From the NCBI GenBank assembly GCA_045105615.1, contig JBGCDS010000026.1:72581-136580 (forward strand): 64,000 nucleotides of DNA, written 5' to 3'. Positions within the stretch are counted from its first letter, which is position 1; every line of letters begins with the position of its first letter. This DNA comes from UBA1858 sp045105615 (lineage in GTDB: Bacteria; Pseudomonadota; Gammaproteobacteria; UBA4575). The position numbers were made by a program, and so were the translations under genes. The notes under the pieces are model-generated. The model did not search any database. It had not been told where the DNA came from and worked only from the letters and a program-made list of their open reading frames with translations. Shown in pieces: positions 17,155 to 26,369 of this stretch.

Positions 17155-19572
17155 ATGAGTTACGATTCTTCGAATATTCAAGTATTAAAAGGCCTGGAAG
17201 CCGTTAGAAAGCGCCCAGGAATGTACATTGGCGATACAGACGACGGAACTGGTCTACACCATATGGTATTCGAGGTTGTCGATAACTCTATTGATGAAGC
17301 CTTAGCTGGACACTGTAAAAGTATTCAAATAAGTATAGAAGTAGATAACTCGATTACTGTGACAGATGATGGTCGTGGAATCCCAACAGATATTCATCCA
17401 GAAGAAAATCGTTCAGCGGCAGAAGTCATTATGACTGTGCTACATGCTGGAGGAAAATTTGATGATAATTCTTATAAAGTCTCAGGCGGCTTACACGGAG
17501 TAGGGATTTCCGTGGTAAATGCACTATCTGAGTCACTTACACTTACTATATATAAAGCAGGGCAAATTCATAAGCAGGACTATGTTATGGGTGAGCCCCA
17601 AGCACCACTCAGCGTGGTGGGGGAAACGGAGAAGTCTGGAACAAGAGTAAAATTCAAACCGAGTGCCGAAGTATTTACAGATACTGAATTTCATTATGAG
17701 ATTTTAGCTAAGCGTATTCGCGAGTTATCCTTTCTTAACTCTGGCGTTAATATTCAGTTAACAGATCATAGAACAGGAAAGCAGGACGTTTTCCATTATG
17801 AAGGCGGAATAAGTGCCTTTGTTAGCCATTTAAATTCAAAGAAGACGCCTTTGCATGCAACAGTCATGTATGCAAAGAAAGAACGTGATGATGTAGAAGT
17901 TGAAGCAGCGATGCAGTGGAACGATTCTTACCAAGAAAACATCTTTCCCTTTACGAATAATATTCCTCAAAGAGATGGCGGAACTCATTTAGCAGGATTT
18001 AGAGGTGCGTTGACTCGAGGGATTAACTCCTTTATGGAAAAAGAGGGTTATAACAAAAAGCATAAAATTAACCTTACCGGAGATGATACGCGTGAAGGTT
18101 TAACAGCAGTGCTTTCTGTCAAAGTGCCTGATCCTAAATTTTCTTCACAAACTAAAGATAAGTTGGTTTCTTCAGAAGTAAAACCGATAGTTGAATCTGT
18201 CGTCTCAGAAATGCTTCAAGAGTTCCTTATAGAAAACCCTACAGAATCTAAGGCTATTATTGGTAAAATTGTAGATTCTGCACGAGCACGTGAAGCAGCA
18301 CGAAAAGCGCGTGAAATGACTCGTCGTAAAGGCGCACTTGATGTTGCTGGTCTGCCTGGAAAATTAGCAGATTGCCAAGAAAAAGATCCGGCGAATTCTG
18401 AACTGTTCCTAGTGGAGGGTGACTCTGCAGGAGGTTCAGCAAAGCAAGGGCGTGATCGTCACGCACAGGCAATTCTTCCTTTAAAAGGAAAAATTCTCAA
18501 TGTGGAAAAAGCACGCTTTGATAAAATGCTTTCTTCTCAGGAAGTCGCAACTCTTATTACTGCTCTGGGCTGTGGTATAGGTAAAGAAGAATTTGATCTA
18601 GAAAAGCTTAGATATCATCGAATCATTATTATGACGGATGCGGATGTCGATGGATCTCATATTCGCACACTGCTATTAACTTTCTTTTACAGACAGATGC
18701 CAGAGTTAATTGAAAATGGACATGTCTACATAGGTCAGCCACCATTATTTAAAATAAAAAAAGGTAAACAAGAAACATATGTAAAAGATGAAGCTGAATT
18801 AAATAGCCACTTACTGCAAATGGCAATTGAAAATGCTGAGTTACATATCAACCCTAACTCACCACCGATTCAAGCAGCAGCACTAGAGACACTAGCAAAA
18901 GAATACATGTCATCTATCGCAATAGTGCAGAGATTAGCAAAAGCTCACGATGACGAAGTACTTAAATCTATGCTTAAGATCCCTATTCGAAAATTAGCAG
19001 ATACCGCAGAGATAGAAGTTGAATATACACAACAGGAATTACAGGAGTGGATTAATTTAATGCTTGAATTATTAAATTCAGATCAGCCTCCAGGTAGAAG
19101 ATACAGCGCAGAGATTGAGTGGAATGAAGAAATAAAAAGAGTCATCGTACAAAAATTTGTTCATGGATTAAGTAATGATGATATCTATTCAAAAGAATTT
19201 TTCGAAAGCTCAGAATTTAAAATTCTACAAACAGTCGCATTAAATACTAATGCGCTGATCGAACAAGGCGCATATATAAAACGTGGCGAACGCTCACAGG
19301 AAGTAACTCAATTTGCAGACGTTATGAGCTGGCTTATGGAAGAAGCTAAAAAAGGCCAAGCAATATCTCGTTATAAAGGGCTAGGCGAAATGAATCCTGA
19401 GCAGTTATGGGATACCACGATGGACCCTGATACTAGATTGTTGGTACAGGTAAATATTGAAGATGCAGTGGCTGCTGATGAAATATTCTCAACCTTAATG
19501 GGAGACCAGGTAGAGCCAAGACGTGAATTTATTGAGAAAAATGCACTTTCTGCAACTAATATAGACGTCTAG
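17155..19572 (+). CDS. gyrB: DNA gyrase subunit B
   Basis: ATPase subunit of gyrase, which introduces negative supercoils with GyrA. 805 residues, the gammaproteobacterial long form that includes the extra domain within the TOPRIM region. The GHKL ATPase motifs are present (VVDNSIDEALAGH near 37-49, DDGRGIP near 78-84, GGLHGVGISVVNALS near 118-132), as is the TOPRIM motif FLVEGDSAGGSAKQGRDR. C-terminal MDPDTRLLVQV is typical. ATG start. Confidence 0.99.
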   Translation: MSYDSSNIQVLKGLEAVRKRPGMYIGDTDDGTGLHHMVFEVVDNSIDEALAGHCKSIQISIEVDNSITVTDDGRGIPTDIHPEENRSAAEVIMTVLHAGGKFDDNSYKVSGGLHGVGISVVNALSESLTLTIYKAGQIHKQDYVMGEPQAPLSVVGETEKSGTRVKFKPSAEVFTDTEFHYEILAKRIRELSFLNSGVNIQLTDHRTGKQDVFHYEGGISAFVSHLNSKKTPLHATVMYAKKERDDVEVEAAMQWNDSYQENIFPFTNNIPQRDGGTHLAGFRGALTRGINSFMEKEGYNKKHKINLTGDDTREGLTAVLSVKVPDPKFSSQTKDKLVSSEVKPIVESVVSEMLQEFLIENPTESKAIIGKIVDSARAREAARKAREMTRRKGALDVAGLPGKLADCQEKDPANSELFLVEGDSAGGSAKQGRDRHAQAILPLKGKILNVEKARFDKMLSSQEVATLITALGCGIGKEEFDLEKLRYHRIIIMTDADVDGSHIRTLLLTFFYRQMPELIENGHVYIGQPPLFKIKKGKQETYVKDEAELNSHLLQMAIENAELHINPNSPPIQAAALETLAKEYMSSIAIVQRLAKAHDDEVLKSMLKIPIRKLADTAEIEVEYTQQELQEWINLMLELLNSDQPPGRRYSAEIEWNEEIKRVIVQKFVHGLSNDDIYSKEFFESSEFKILQTVALNTNALIEQGAYIKRGERSQEVTQFADVMSWLMEEAKKGQAISRYKGLGEMNPEQLWDTTMDPDTRLLVQVNIEDAVAADEIFSTLMGDQVEPRREFIEKNALSATNIDV

Positions 19573-19686
19573 TAATAAACACATAGTGTATAAAAATTAA
19601 CAGCTTCGTCGCCTGATTTATAGAGGCTATGACTATCGATATAGCAGACTAGATAGAAGTATGAAACATTTCGGTTTGACTAAAAA

Positions 19687-19702
19687 TAGTGTGAATACAC
19701 TA
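19687..19702. promoter_or_regulatory. perfect 6-bp inverted repeat before the SH3 gene
   Basis: TAGTGT-GAAT-ACACTA lies 16 bp before the ATG of the SH3-anchor gene, just upstream of its SD (GAGAGG). A TTGACT that could be a -35 lies at 19677-19682, but no good -10 fits with it. The site could be an operator or a short RNA hairpin. I do not recognise a matching regulator. Confidence 0.3.
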
Positions 19703-19718
19703 GATAGAGAGGCATTCC

Positions 19719-20345
19719 ATGATGGCGAATAAATTATTAGCTTTATTAATATTATTAATTCTATTTCCAATAAGCAGCTTGGCAGAAACAATATTTGTTA
19801 CTGACAGCTTAAAGCTTAAATTACGGGTAAATGCGAGTAACGATGCAGATGTTGTAACAAGCTTAGATAGCGGGCAAAAGCTAACGCTAATAGAAAAGCA
19901 AAAGAGATTTACGAAAGTTAAAACGAGTGATGGAGAACAGGGCTGGGTACAGTCCTGGTTTTTAACTGATAAGCCCCCAGCAACATATCAGCTGGCTACA
20001 GTGACTAAAGAGAACGAGTCACTTACTAGTAAATTAATCGCAGCAACATCAAAGCTTAAAAACTTTGATAGTGAAACATTGAAAGAAAATGATCAACTGA
20101 AAACCGCAGTTGCTTCGCTATCCGGCAAGATTGAAAGTTTGACAGAGACTAGAAATGAACTTCAGTCAAATTTAGATACACAAGCAAGTGAACTAGCAAA
20201 GTATGAATTTGCTAATAAATATAATTTAAATTTAATTATCCTAGTATTCTTTCTATTCTCATTTATAGCCGGTGTCGTTAGCTATCGAATCTGGTCTGGA
20301 GTGCAGGAAAGAAAGCGCTTGTGGGGATATCAGTTAGCTCATTAA
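19719..20345 (+). CDS. SH3-domain, membrane-anchored envelope protein (TIGR04211/YgiM-like)
   Basis: 208 residues: a Sec signal sequence (about 1-22, ending SSLAE), one bacterial SH3 domain (about 24-85, with LKLRVNAS and GWVQSWFL), a coiled-coil region (about 100-160) and a single C-terminal membrane helix (about 171-191) with a short basic cytoplasmic tail. This order is that of the SH3-and-anchor family, thought to face the periplasm near peptidoglycan. Exact function is unknown. Two ATGs occur in tandem (19719 and 19722). It lies 3 bp before an exonuclease III gene. Confidence 0.85.
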   Translation: MMANKLLALLILLILFPISSLAETIFVTDSLKLKLRVNASNDADVVTSLDSGQKLTLIEKQKRFTKVKTSDGEQGWVQSWFLTDKPPATYQLATVTKENESLTSKLIAATSKLKNFDSETLKENDQLKTAVASLSGKIESLTETRNELQSNLDTQASELAKYEFANKYNLNLIILVFFLFSFIAGVVSYRIWSGVQERKRLWGYQLAH

Positions 20346-20348
20346 TTT

Positions 20349-21116
20349 ATGAAAATAGCCAGTTGGAATGTCAATTCACTGCGAGTACGTCTACCGCAAG
20401 TTTTAGAATGGTTACATCAAACACAGGTGGATATATTAGCTCTACAGGAAACAAAAACACAAGATCTTGAGTTTCCAAAAGAGAAGATAGAAGCTGCTGG
20501 ATACCAGGTAGTGTTCTCTGGCCAAAAAACCTATAACGGTGTTGCTATTCTTGCAAAAACTTTGTTAAAGGATGTAGTGACGGATGTGAAAAACCTAGAT
20601 GATCCTCAGCGAAGAATACTGGCTGCAACAGTAAATGATGTACGCGTGATAAATTTATATGTAGTAAATGGTTCAGAAGTTGGCAGTGAAAAATTTGCCT
20701 ACAAACTTGATTGGATAGAAAAGGTCACGACTCATATCAAGAAAGAAATGAAGGCCCATAAAAAAGTAGTCGTTTTAGGCGACTTTAATATTGCACCGGA
20801 TGACCGCGATGTGCATGATCCTAATAGGTGGAAAGACAAAATACTGTGTAGCAAAGAAGAACGTCAAGCGTATCAGAAAATGTTGTCATTAGGTCTTACA
20901 GACACTTTTCGCCAATTTGAACAAGAGGACCAATCCTTTAGCTGGTGGGATTATAGAAGTGGTGGTTTCAATCGTAACAATGGTTTGAGGATTGATCTAA
21001 TCCTAGCAAGCGAAACGCTTAGCGAGCGATGTAAACTAAGTAGTATCGATAAAATACCACGAAGCTGGGAACGACCATCTGATCACACGCCTGTTGTGGC
21101 AGAATTTGGTGAATAA
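20349..21116 (+). CDS. xthA: exodeoxyribonuclease III (AP endonuclease), copy 1
   Basis: Mg-dependent AP endonuclease, 3' phosphatase and 3'-5' exonuclease of base-excision repair. 255 residues. All family catalytic positions are visible: N7 (SWNVNSLR), E34 (LQETK), Tyr in INLYVVNG, Asp/Asn in GDFNIAP, Asp in LRIDLIL and the final SDHTP. ATG start, 3 bp after the SH3-anchor gene. A second, different ExoIII lies at 24795-25580, so the strain has at least two. Confidence 0.94.
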   Translation: MKIASWNVNSLRVRLPQVLEWLHQTQVDILALQETKTQDLEFPKEKIEAAGYQVVFSGQKTYNGVAILAKTLLKDVVTDVKNLDDPQRRILAATVNDVRVINLYVVNGSEVGSEKFAYKLDWIEKVTTHIKKEMKAHKKVVVLGDFNIAPDDRDVHDPNRWKDKILCSKEERQAYQKMLSLGLTDTFRQFEQEDQSFSWWDYRSGGFNRNNGLRIDLILASETLSERCKLSSIDKIPRSWERPSDHTPVVAEFGE

Positions 21117-21200
21117 ATAAAGCGCTGGCTTGAGACTTACCTGCGCATAGTTCAGAATCACGGACTGATTTCATAAGCACCACCTAAATTAGGGGGATAT

Positions 21201-21839
21201 ATGCGTCATATCATGGTAATCAATGCCAAAGGCGGTTCTGGAAAGACCACCATTGCTACCAATCTAGCAAGTTATTTTGCGTCTCAAAACAAAAATGTCA
21301 CCATTATTGATTATGACCCACAGGGCAGTAGTCTAGACTGGCTAGCAGCACGATCTTTAGCTAAACAGCCAATACATGGAATTGCCGGGTTTAAGCAAAA
21401 AGCTGAAAAACCAGGGAGAAAAACTGATATTGTCATTATGGATGTGCCCGCTGCTTTACACGGAGCAGAACTAACCGCACTAGTAAGAAAAGCACAAACA
21501 ATAATAATACCTATATTGCCATCACCTATCGATATGCGTGCGGCAACTCAATTTTTAACAGAGCTAAAAAAATGTGCGCCTGTTTCTCAAAAGAAAGCGA
21601 AGTTAGCATTAGTAGCTAATCGAGCTAGAGAAATTACTAATATTGCGTGGGAGTTAGAAGAATATCTGAGTAAACAGAAAATACCTTACCTAACTATGCT
21701 GCGTGATAATCAAAATTATGTAAGAGCAGCCGAAAGAGGGCTAGGTATATTTGAAATGGGTCCTGCAGCGACAGCTGTTGATAGAGACCAGTGGGAGCCC
21801 ATACTTAAATGGATTAAGAGTAAGCGAAGTCAGCCATAA
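21201..21839 (+). CDS. orphan ParA/MinD-family ATPase
   Basis: 212 residues. The deviant Walker A KGGSGKTT is at about 9-16, followed by IIDYDPQGSSLDWL and the Walker B-like IVIMDVPAALHG. This is the short ParA-like type that positions cellular cargo rather than the chromosome; no ParB-like or DNA-binding partner is adjacent. ATG start with a strong SD (AGGGGGA). It sits between ExoIII and an L,D-transpeptidase. The cargo cannot be told from sequence. It is clearly distinct from the chromosomal ParA at 6058-6846. Confidence 0.85.
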   Translation: MRHIMVINAKGGSGKTTIATNLASYFASQNKNVTIIDYDPQGSSLDWLAARSLAKQPIHGIAGFKQKAEKPGRKTDIVIMDVPAALHGAELTALVRKAQTIIIPILPSPIDMRAATQFLTELKKCAPVSQKKAKLALVANRAREITNIAWELEEYLSKQKIPYLTMLRDNQNYVRAAERGLGIFEMGPAATAVDRDQWEPILKWIKSKRSQP

Positions 21840-21883
21840 TCGGTTTGTGGATAGTATAAATAACAAGGAATGTGATCGTATTT

Positions 21884-22471
21884 ATGCGAGTAATACAAAT
21901 AGTGCTAGTGTTAATATTTTTGATATCGGCACCAATAGCAGCTGATATCATCACGCCGCTATTATTGGAACCAGTGAAAACAACAATTCAGCCTAAGCTA
22001 GAAACCAAGTCAGAGACGAAGAAAGAGAGTAAAGAATTTGATGGCTTTGTCGATTATGTATTGGTAAAAAAAAGTCAGCGAAAGCTTTTTCTATATTCTG
22101 AAGACCAGCTAGTTAAATCGTATAAAATTGCTTTAGGTAAACAGCCTGATGGACAAAAGCTGCAAGAGGGTGACTCAAAAACACCAGAAGGTCTATATAC
22201 TTTAGATTGGCGAAATCCTAATAGCAGGTTTTTTCGTTCTATACACGTGTCCTATCCAAATGTTGTCCAATCACGGTCTGCGAAAGAAGCAGGTGTTAAC
22301 CCTGGTGGCGCAATAATGATTCATGGCCAACCCAATGACTGGGCAGAGAGAATAAAACTGACATTTAGTTTTGAAGATTGGACTGAAGGGTGTATCGCCT
22401 TAGAAAATCAAGACATGATAGAGGTTTGGGATCTCGTACGTGACGGGACCCCAATTAAGATTGACCCATAA
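21884..22471 (+). CDS. L,D-transpeptidase family protein (YkuD domain)
   Basis: 195 residues: a signal peptide (about 1-20, ending PIAAD), a charged linker, and a YkuD domain from about 50. The catalytic motif is the HGQPN ... EGCIALEN pair, with the nucleophile Cys in WTEGCIAL (the family form is S-x-G-C-h). The family forms 3-3 crosslinks or attaches proteins to peptidoglycan in the periplasm. I chose the ATG at 21884; an in-frame GTG at 21872 sits only about 2 nt from AAGGAA, too close for normal initiation. Confidence 0.88.
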   Translation: MRVIQIVLVLIFLISAPIAADIITPLLLEPVKTTIQPKLETKSETKKESKEFDGFVDYVLVKKSQRKLFLYSEDQLVKSYKIALGKQPDGQKLQEGDSKTPEGLYTLDWRNPNSRFFRSIHVSYPNVVQSRSAKEAGVNPGGAIMIHGQPNDWAERIKLTFSFEDWTEGCIALENQDMIEVWDLVRDGTPIKIDP

Positions 22472-22472
22472 G

Positions 22473-23213
22473 CTAGTTTGCGAAAACCTTTTTAAGTAGC
22501 TCGGTAGTTCTTTTAGCAGGGTTTTCTCGAATAGCTTTTTCTTCTGCCGCTAAATAATAAAAGATCCCATCGATACCTTTGTTTAATACATGCTGACTTA
22601 AGTCTGCTTGTACGTCTGGAACTAGAGGCAGGGATTTATATTTACCCATCGCATTATTATAGCTGTTGATAGCACCTACCTCGTTTAAGCTGTTATCCAC
22701 AATTGGTTTCATTTCAGCTGATAACGGAGAAGACATCTTACTTTTGAAGTATTGTGTTGCAGCATCATCAGGACCATTCAGAATGATTTTCACATCGTTC
22801 CAAGAAAGTTCTTTAATAGCATTTAATAAAAGCGGCTTAGCTTTTTCAGTGGCTGTTTCTGCCGCTTCGTTAAGCTTGTTTTCCAGACTATTCAAGGAAC
22901 TGCCCATACCGAATTTATTCATGGTTTTCTGGACTGTCTGCAAAGAGTCCGGTAGAGGAATTCTGATCTTTGGATCAGAATTAAACCCACCTGGTGCACT
23001 GAGCTGGCTGACAACATTTTCTGAACCAGCACTAAGTGCATCTTTTAAAGCACCAGCAATTTCATTATCTGTGACTGAGGAGGTGGATGAACCACCGCCA
23101 CCTGTATTAATTACTTCTTTGATTTTATCAAACCATCCAGCCTGCAATGGGGTGATGACAATGACGCTTGTAACGATAAAAAGAATTAATGAATGCTTGA
23201 GTATAAGAGCCAT
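22473..23213 (-). CDS. DUF4197 domain-containing exported protein
   Basis: 246 residues with an N-terminal signal sequence (about 1-26, ending LQAGW). The rest matches the DUF4197 family: ALKDALSAGSENVV, the IRIPLPDSLQ segment, and the conserved NGPDDAATQYF. The function of the family is unknown; members are periplasmic or outer-membrane associated. The stop lies 1 bp from the convergent L,D-transpeptidase stop. ATG start with AGGTGA upstream. Confidence 0.88.
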   Translation of the reverse strand: MALILKHSLILFIVTSVIVITPLQAGWFDKIKEVINTGGGGSSTSSVTDNEIAGALKDALSAGSENVVSQLSAPGGFNSDPKIRIPLPDSLQTVQKTMNKFGMGSSLNSLENKLNEAAETATEKAKPLLLNAIKELSWNDVKIILNGPDDAATQYFKSKMSSPLSAEMKPIVDNSLNEVGAINSYNNAMGKYKSLPLVPDVQADLSQHVLNKGIDGIFYYLAAEEKAIRENPAKRTTELLKKVFAN

Positions 23214-23287
23214 AATTTCACCTGGATTGTAGATTTAATAGAAAAATTTATACCTATAGCTTTAAATGACATTTTTAATATGAATAG

Positions 23288-24778
23288 CTATTTTATAGAC
23301 ATTATTTTTAAATAAGGTTTCCATATAAATAGAATTAAAAGGATTACTGGTATACCCATTAATGCGGTGATGGCAAAAAAAGATTGATAGCCGGCATAAT
23401 CAACTATCTGTCCAGAATACCCTGCTAATAGTTTAGGGAATAAAAGAGTAATAGAACTAAATGCTGCATATTGAGTAGCACTAAATTGTTTTGATACCAG
23501 TGTTGATAGAAATGCGACAGCAACTCCACCGGCCAACCCGCCGGAAAGGTTGTCACCAATTATTGCAACTATTAATGCCGCTGATGAAGGGCTAGACAAA
23601 TTGGCTAAATAAATAAACATTAAATTTGAAAGAGAGGCAACAACTGCACCAACAAATAAAATTTTCATTACACCATAACGAATCGCAAGTAGTCCCCCGA
23701 ACACACCACCAATTAAACTAACAATAGTGCCAAATACGAAACTAATGCGACTAATTTGAATTTTACTGTAACCTATATCAGTATAAAACACCTTTGCCAT
23801 TACACCCATAACGATATCTGAAGTTCTATAAAGGCAGATCACAAGCAGTAGCCATAAAGCTAATTTTCCATAGCGACTGAAAAAATCTACAAATGGGGTG
23901 ATATAAACTTCGCTAAATTCTTGTTTACTCAGTAATCCCAGACTACTTAAAGCACTACCAGTAACAATTGCAATTAGGGCAGATAGGGCTAGCCTTATTG
24001 CTGAAAGTAAAAGATTAAAAAATGCTACATCTGACTTGAGCAGAGATAATAGGCTGCCTAGGGCAATGAAACCTAATATAAAGGCTGCGACAATTAACAG
24101 GAAATGTAAAAACAATCTTAATTGACTCGTTATTGGTGTACGTGAAATTTCTATATGAGGCTCTTTGATAATTAGTGTCGTCGCGATACCTATAATCATA
24201 AATCCAGCCATACATAAATAAGCAAACTGCCAAGATTGATAGTCGTAGGTATTTTCTTCTCCTACCCAGGCGCTAATTTCTAGAGCACCCGCTCCCGCAA
24301 ACAGCATACCGATACGATAACCTGCAATAGCAATACCAGCTAATAATGCTTGTTGGTCGTTAGGTGCTATATCAATTCGATAGGCATCAATAACAATATC
24401 TTGAGTAGCAGAAGCAAAACCAAGGAGTACCGCTCCGGCGGCAAGCAATATAAAATTTAAATGAGTTTGCTGTGGGTCCCATAAAGACATCCACACTAGT
24501 GCTGTAATAACAGCGCCTTGAGAAATAAGCATCCATGAACGGCGCCGTCCAAATCTCTGAGTTAGTATAGGTAGATTTAAACTATCAACAATAGGGGCCC
24601 AAATAAATTTGAACCCATAGGAAAGCCCTGCCCAGCTTAAAAAGCCAATAGTAGCTCTTTCTATTCCTGCTTCTCTTAGCCAGACAGAAAGCGTACCGAA
24701 TACTAATAAGATAGGTAGACCTGAAGAGATACCGAGGAAAAATAAAGCAGCAGTGTTTGAGCGGAGGTTATTATTCAT
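23288..24778 (-). CDS. AmpG-like MFS permease (muropeptide transporter family)
   Basis: 496 residues with about 12-14 membrane helices. The N-terminus SGLPILLVFGTLSVWLREAGIE and the FIWAPIVDSL and GRRRSWMLISQ segments are those of the AmpG branch of the major facilitator family. AmpG imports anhydro-muropeptides from the periplasm for cell-wall recycling. It lies between a second ExoIII gene and DUF4197, close to an L,D-transpeptidase. Substrate is inferred from family; paralogues with other substrates exist. Confidence 0.85.
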   Translation of the reverse strand: MNNNLRSNTAALFFLGISSGLPILLVFGTLSVWLREAGIERATIGFLSWAGLSYGFKFIWAPIVDSLNLPILTQRFGRRRSWMLISQGAVITALVWMSLWDPQQTHLNFILLAAGAVLLGFASATQDIVIDAYRIDIAPNDQQALLAGIAIAGYRIGMLFAGAGALEISAWVGEENTYDYQSWQFAYLCMAGFMIIGIATTLIIKEPHIEISRTPITSQLRLFLHFLLIVAAFILGFIALGSLLSLLKSDVAFFNLLLSAIRLALSALIAIVTGSALSSLGLLSKQEFSEVYITPFVDFFSRYGKLALWLLLVICLYRTSDIVMGVMAKVFYTDIGYSKIQISRISFVFGTIVSLIGGVFGGLLAIRYGVMKILFVGAVVASLSNLMFIYLANLSSPSSAALIVAIIGDNLSGGLAGGVAVAFLSTLVSKQFSATQYAAFSSITLLFPKLLAGYSGQIVDYAGYQSFFAITALMGIPVILLILFIWKPYLKIMSIK

Positions 24779-24794
24779 AAATTCCGTTGATCAA

Positions 24795-25580
24795 CTACAA
24801 AGAAAGTTTGTAGTTTAAAATTAATGGAGCATGATCTGAAAAACGTTCCTCTTTATATATGGATTCTGAAGTAACGAGACCTTTTAGCCCTGGTGTGGCA
24901 ATTTGATAATCGATTCTCCAGCCAACATTTTTTGCCCATGCCTGCCCTCTGTTAGACCACCATGTGTATTGATCTTTTTCTTGATTCACCTCGCGAAAAG
25001 CATCAACGAATTTCTCTTTATATAATAAATTATCGAACCAAGCACGTTCTTCTGGTAAGAAACCAGAGTTTTTCTTATTTCCTTTCCAATTCTTTAAATC
25101 TATTTCTTTGTGGGCAATATTCCAATCGCCACAAATAATATATTCACGTTTACGTCGTTTTAGTGATTTTAGGTGTTTCATGAACACTTCCATAAAGCGA
25201 AACTTAGCCTGCTGTCTTTCGTCGCCAGAAGAACCCGAAGGTGCATACAGTGAAACAATGGCAATATTGTCAAATTGTACTTCTAGGTATCTACCTTCGT
25301 TATCAAATTCTTCAACACCTAGTTTCGTTACTACTTTAGTTGGCTTTTTTCGAGAATAAATTGCGACACCACTGTAGCCCTTCTTTTGGGCATCGACGTA
25401 ATAGTGATAATAACCATCCGGGAAGAAACATGGGACAGGCTGCAATTGATCAAACTGTGCTTTGGTTTCTTGTATACATACAACATCAGCATTTTGCTGA
25501 GGTAACCAGTCAAAAAAACCTTTTCTAGCGGCAGCTCGAATGCCATTAGCATTCAAAGAAATTATTTTAGTAGTAGGCAA
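24795..25580 (-). CDS. xthA: exodeoxyribonuclease III, copy 2 (positional counterpart of crc)
   Basis: 261-residue AP endonuclease-family protein. Catalytic residues are intact: N10, E38 (IQETKA), Y112, D152/N154 (GDWNIAH), D224 (WRIDYQ) and D249-H250 (SDHAP). It is divergent from pyrE with a 79-bp gap, the locus where pseudomonads carry crc, and long stretches resemble Crc (RRKREYIICGD, FLPEERAWFD). Crc has lost those residues; this protein has not, so nuclease activity is expected. The start is TTG at 25578-25580; an in-frame TAA lies three codons upstream and there is no ATG option. Confidence 0.9.
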   Translation of the reverse strand: MPTTKIISLNANGIRAAARKGFFDWLPQQNADVVCIQETKAQFDQLQPVPCFFPDGYYHYYVDAQKKGYSGVAIYSRKKPTKVVTKLGVEEFDNEGRYLEVQFDNIAIVSLYAPSGSSGDERQQAKFRFMEVFMKHLKSLKRRKREYIICGDWNIAHKEIDLKNWKGNKKNSGFLPEERAWFDNLLYKEKFVDAFREVNQEKDQYTWWSNRGQAWAKNVGWRIDYQIATPGLKGLVTSESIYKEERFSDHAPLILNYKLSL

Positions 25581-25659
25581 TGGAAATTAGGTGAGATTGT
25601 TAAAAGAAGAAGCATACTTTAGCATGCTGAAAAACAACTATCATTAGACTTAAATTATT

Positions 25660-26298
25660 ATGAATGCAACTTCATTTGTTCAATTTGCCCTGGAAAACGA
25701 GGCGCTACAATTCGGTGAATTTACACTCAAATCTGGGCGTATTAGTCCGTATTTTTTTAATGCAGGTAAATTCAATCAAGGAGCCGCCTTCAATACATTA
25801 GGCCGCTTCTATGCTGATACTTTAATCCAGGCAGGGATAGAATTTGACCTACTGTTTGGACCTGCTTACAAAGGGATACCGCTGGCAACAGCTACCTCAA
25901 TCGCTTTAGATAGCCAATATCAGCGTTCCGTATGTGTTGCCTTTAACCGAAAAGAAGCTAAAACCCATGGAGAAGCAGGTAAGTTAATTGGGGCACCATT
26001 AGCTGGGCGTGTCGTTATTGTCGACGACGTGATTACAGCTGGAACTGCTATTCGTGAGAGTATGGGGCTTATAAAAGAAGCCGGCGCTGAACCTGCAGCA
26101 GTATTAGTGGCTCTTGATAGACAGGAAAAAGGGCCTGAAGGAAATAGCGCCATCCAAGAGATTGAGAAAACCTACAATATTCCTGTTTTAGCCATTGCAA
26201 AACTGGAAAACCTGTTGGACTTCACCAAAACACAAGAAAACCTTTCCGGCCAACTGGAACAATTGACGGCTTATCGACAAACTTATGGCATTGAGTAA
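25660..26298 (+). CDS. pyrE: orotate phosphoribosyltransferase
   Basis: Converts orotate and PRPP to OMP in de novo pyrimidine synthesis. 212 residues, normal length. The PRPP-binding motif VVIVDDVITAGTA is at about 121-133, and FNRKEAKTHGEAGKLIG (about 95-111) is the flexible loop with the catalytic lysine region. ATG start, with no clear SD. It is divergent from the ExoIII/Crc-type gene, a common gammaproteobacterial pairing. Confidence 0.97.
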   Translation: MNATSFVQFALENEALQFGEFTLKSGRISPYFFNAGKFNQGAAFNTLGRFYADTLIQAGIEFDLLFGPAYKGIPLATATSIALDSQYQRSVCVAFNRKEAKTHGEAGKLIGAPLAGRVVIVDDVITAGTAIRESMGLIKEAGAEPAAVLVALDRQEKGPEGNSAIQEIEKTYNIPVLAIAKLENLLDFTKTQENLSGQLEQLTAYRQTYGIE

Positions 26299-26369
26299 GA
26301 ACTCATCGGAAAATTAGTGATCTAATCTAAAGTTTTAACCAGGAATGCATTGATATAGTCAGTAACTAT

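Noticed and set aside
21872..21883. GTG start for the L,D-transpeptidase
   Set aside because: It is only about 2 nt from the SD; the ATG at 21884 gives a clean signal peptide.
22666..23232. 188-codon plus-strand open frame opposite DUF4197
   Set aside because: It lies antisense to a gene with a signal peptide and family match, and its own translation looks like a shadow frame.
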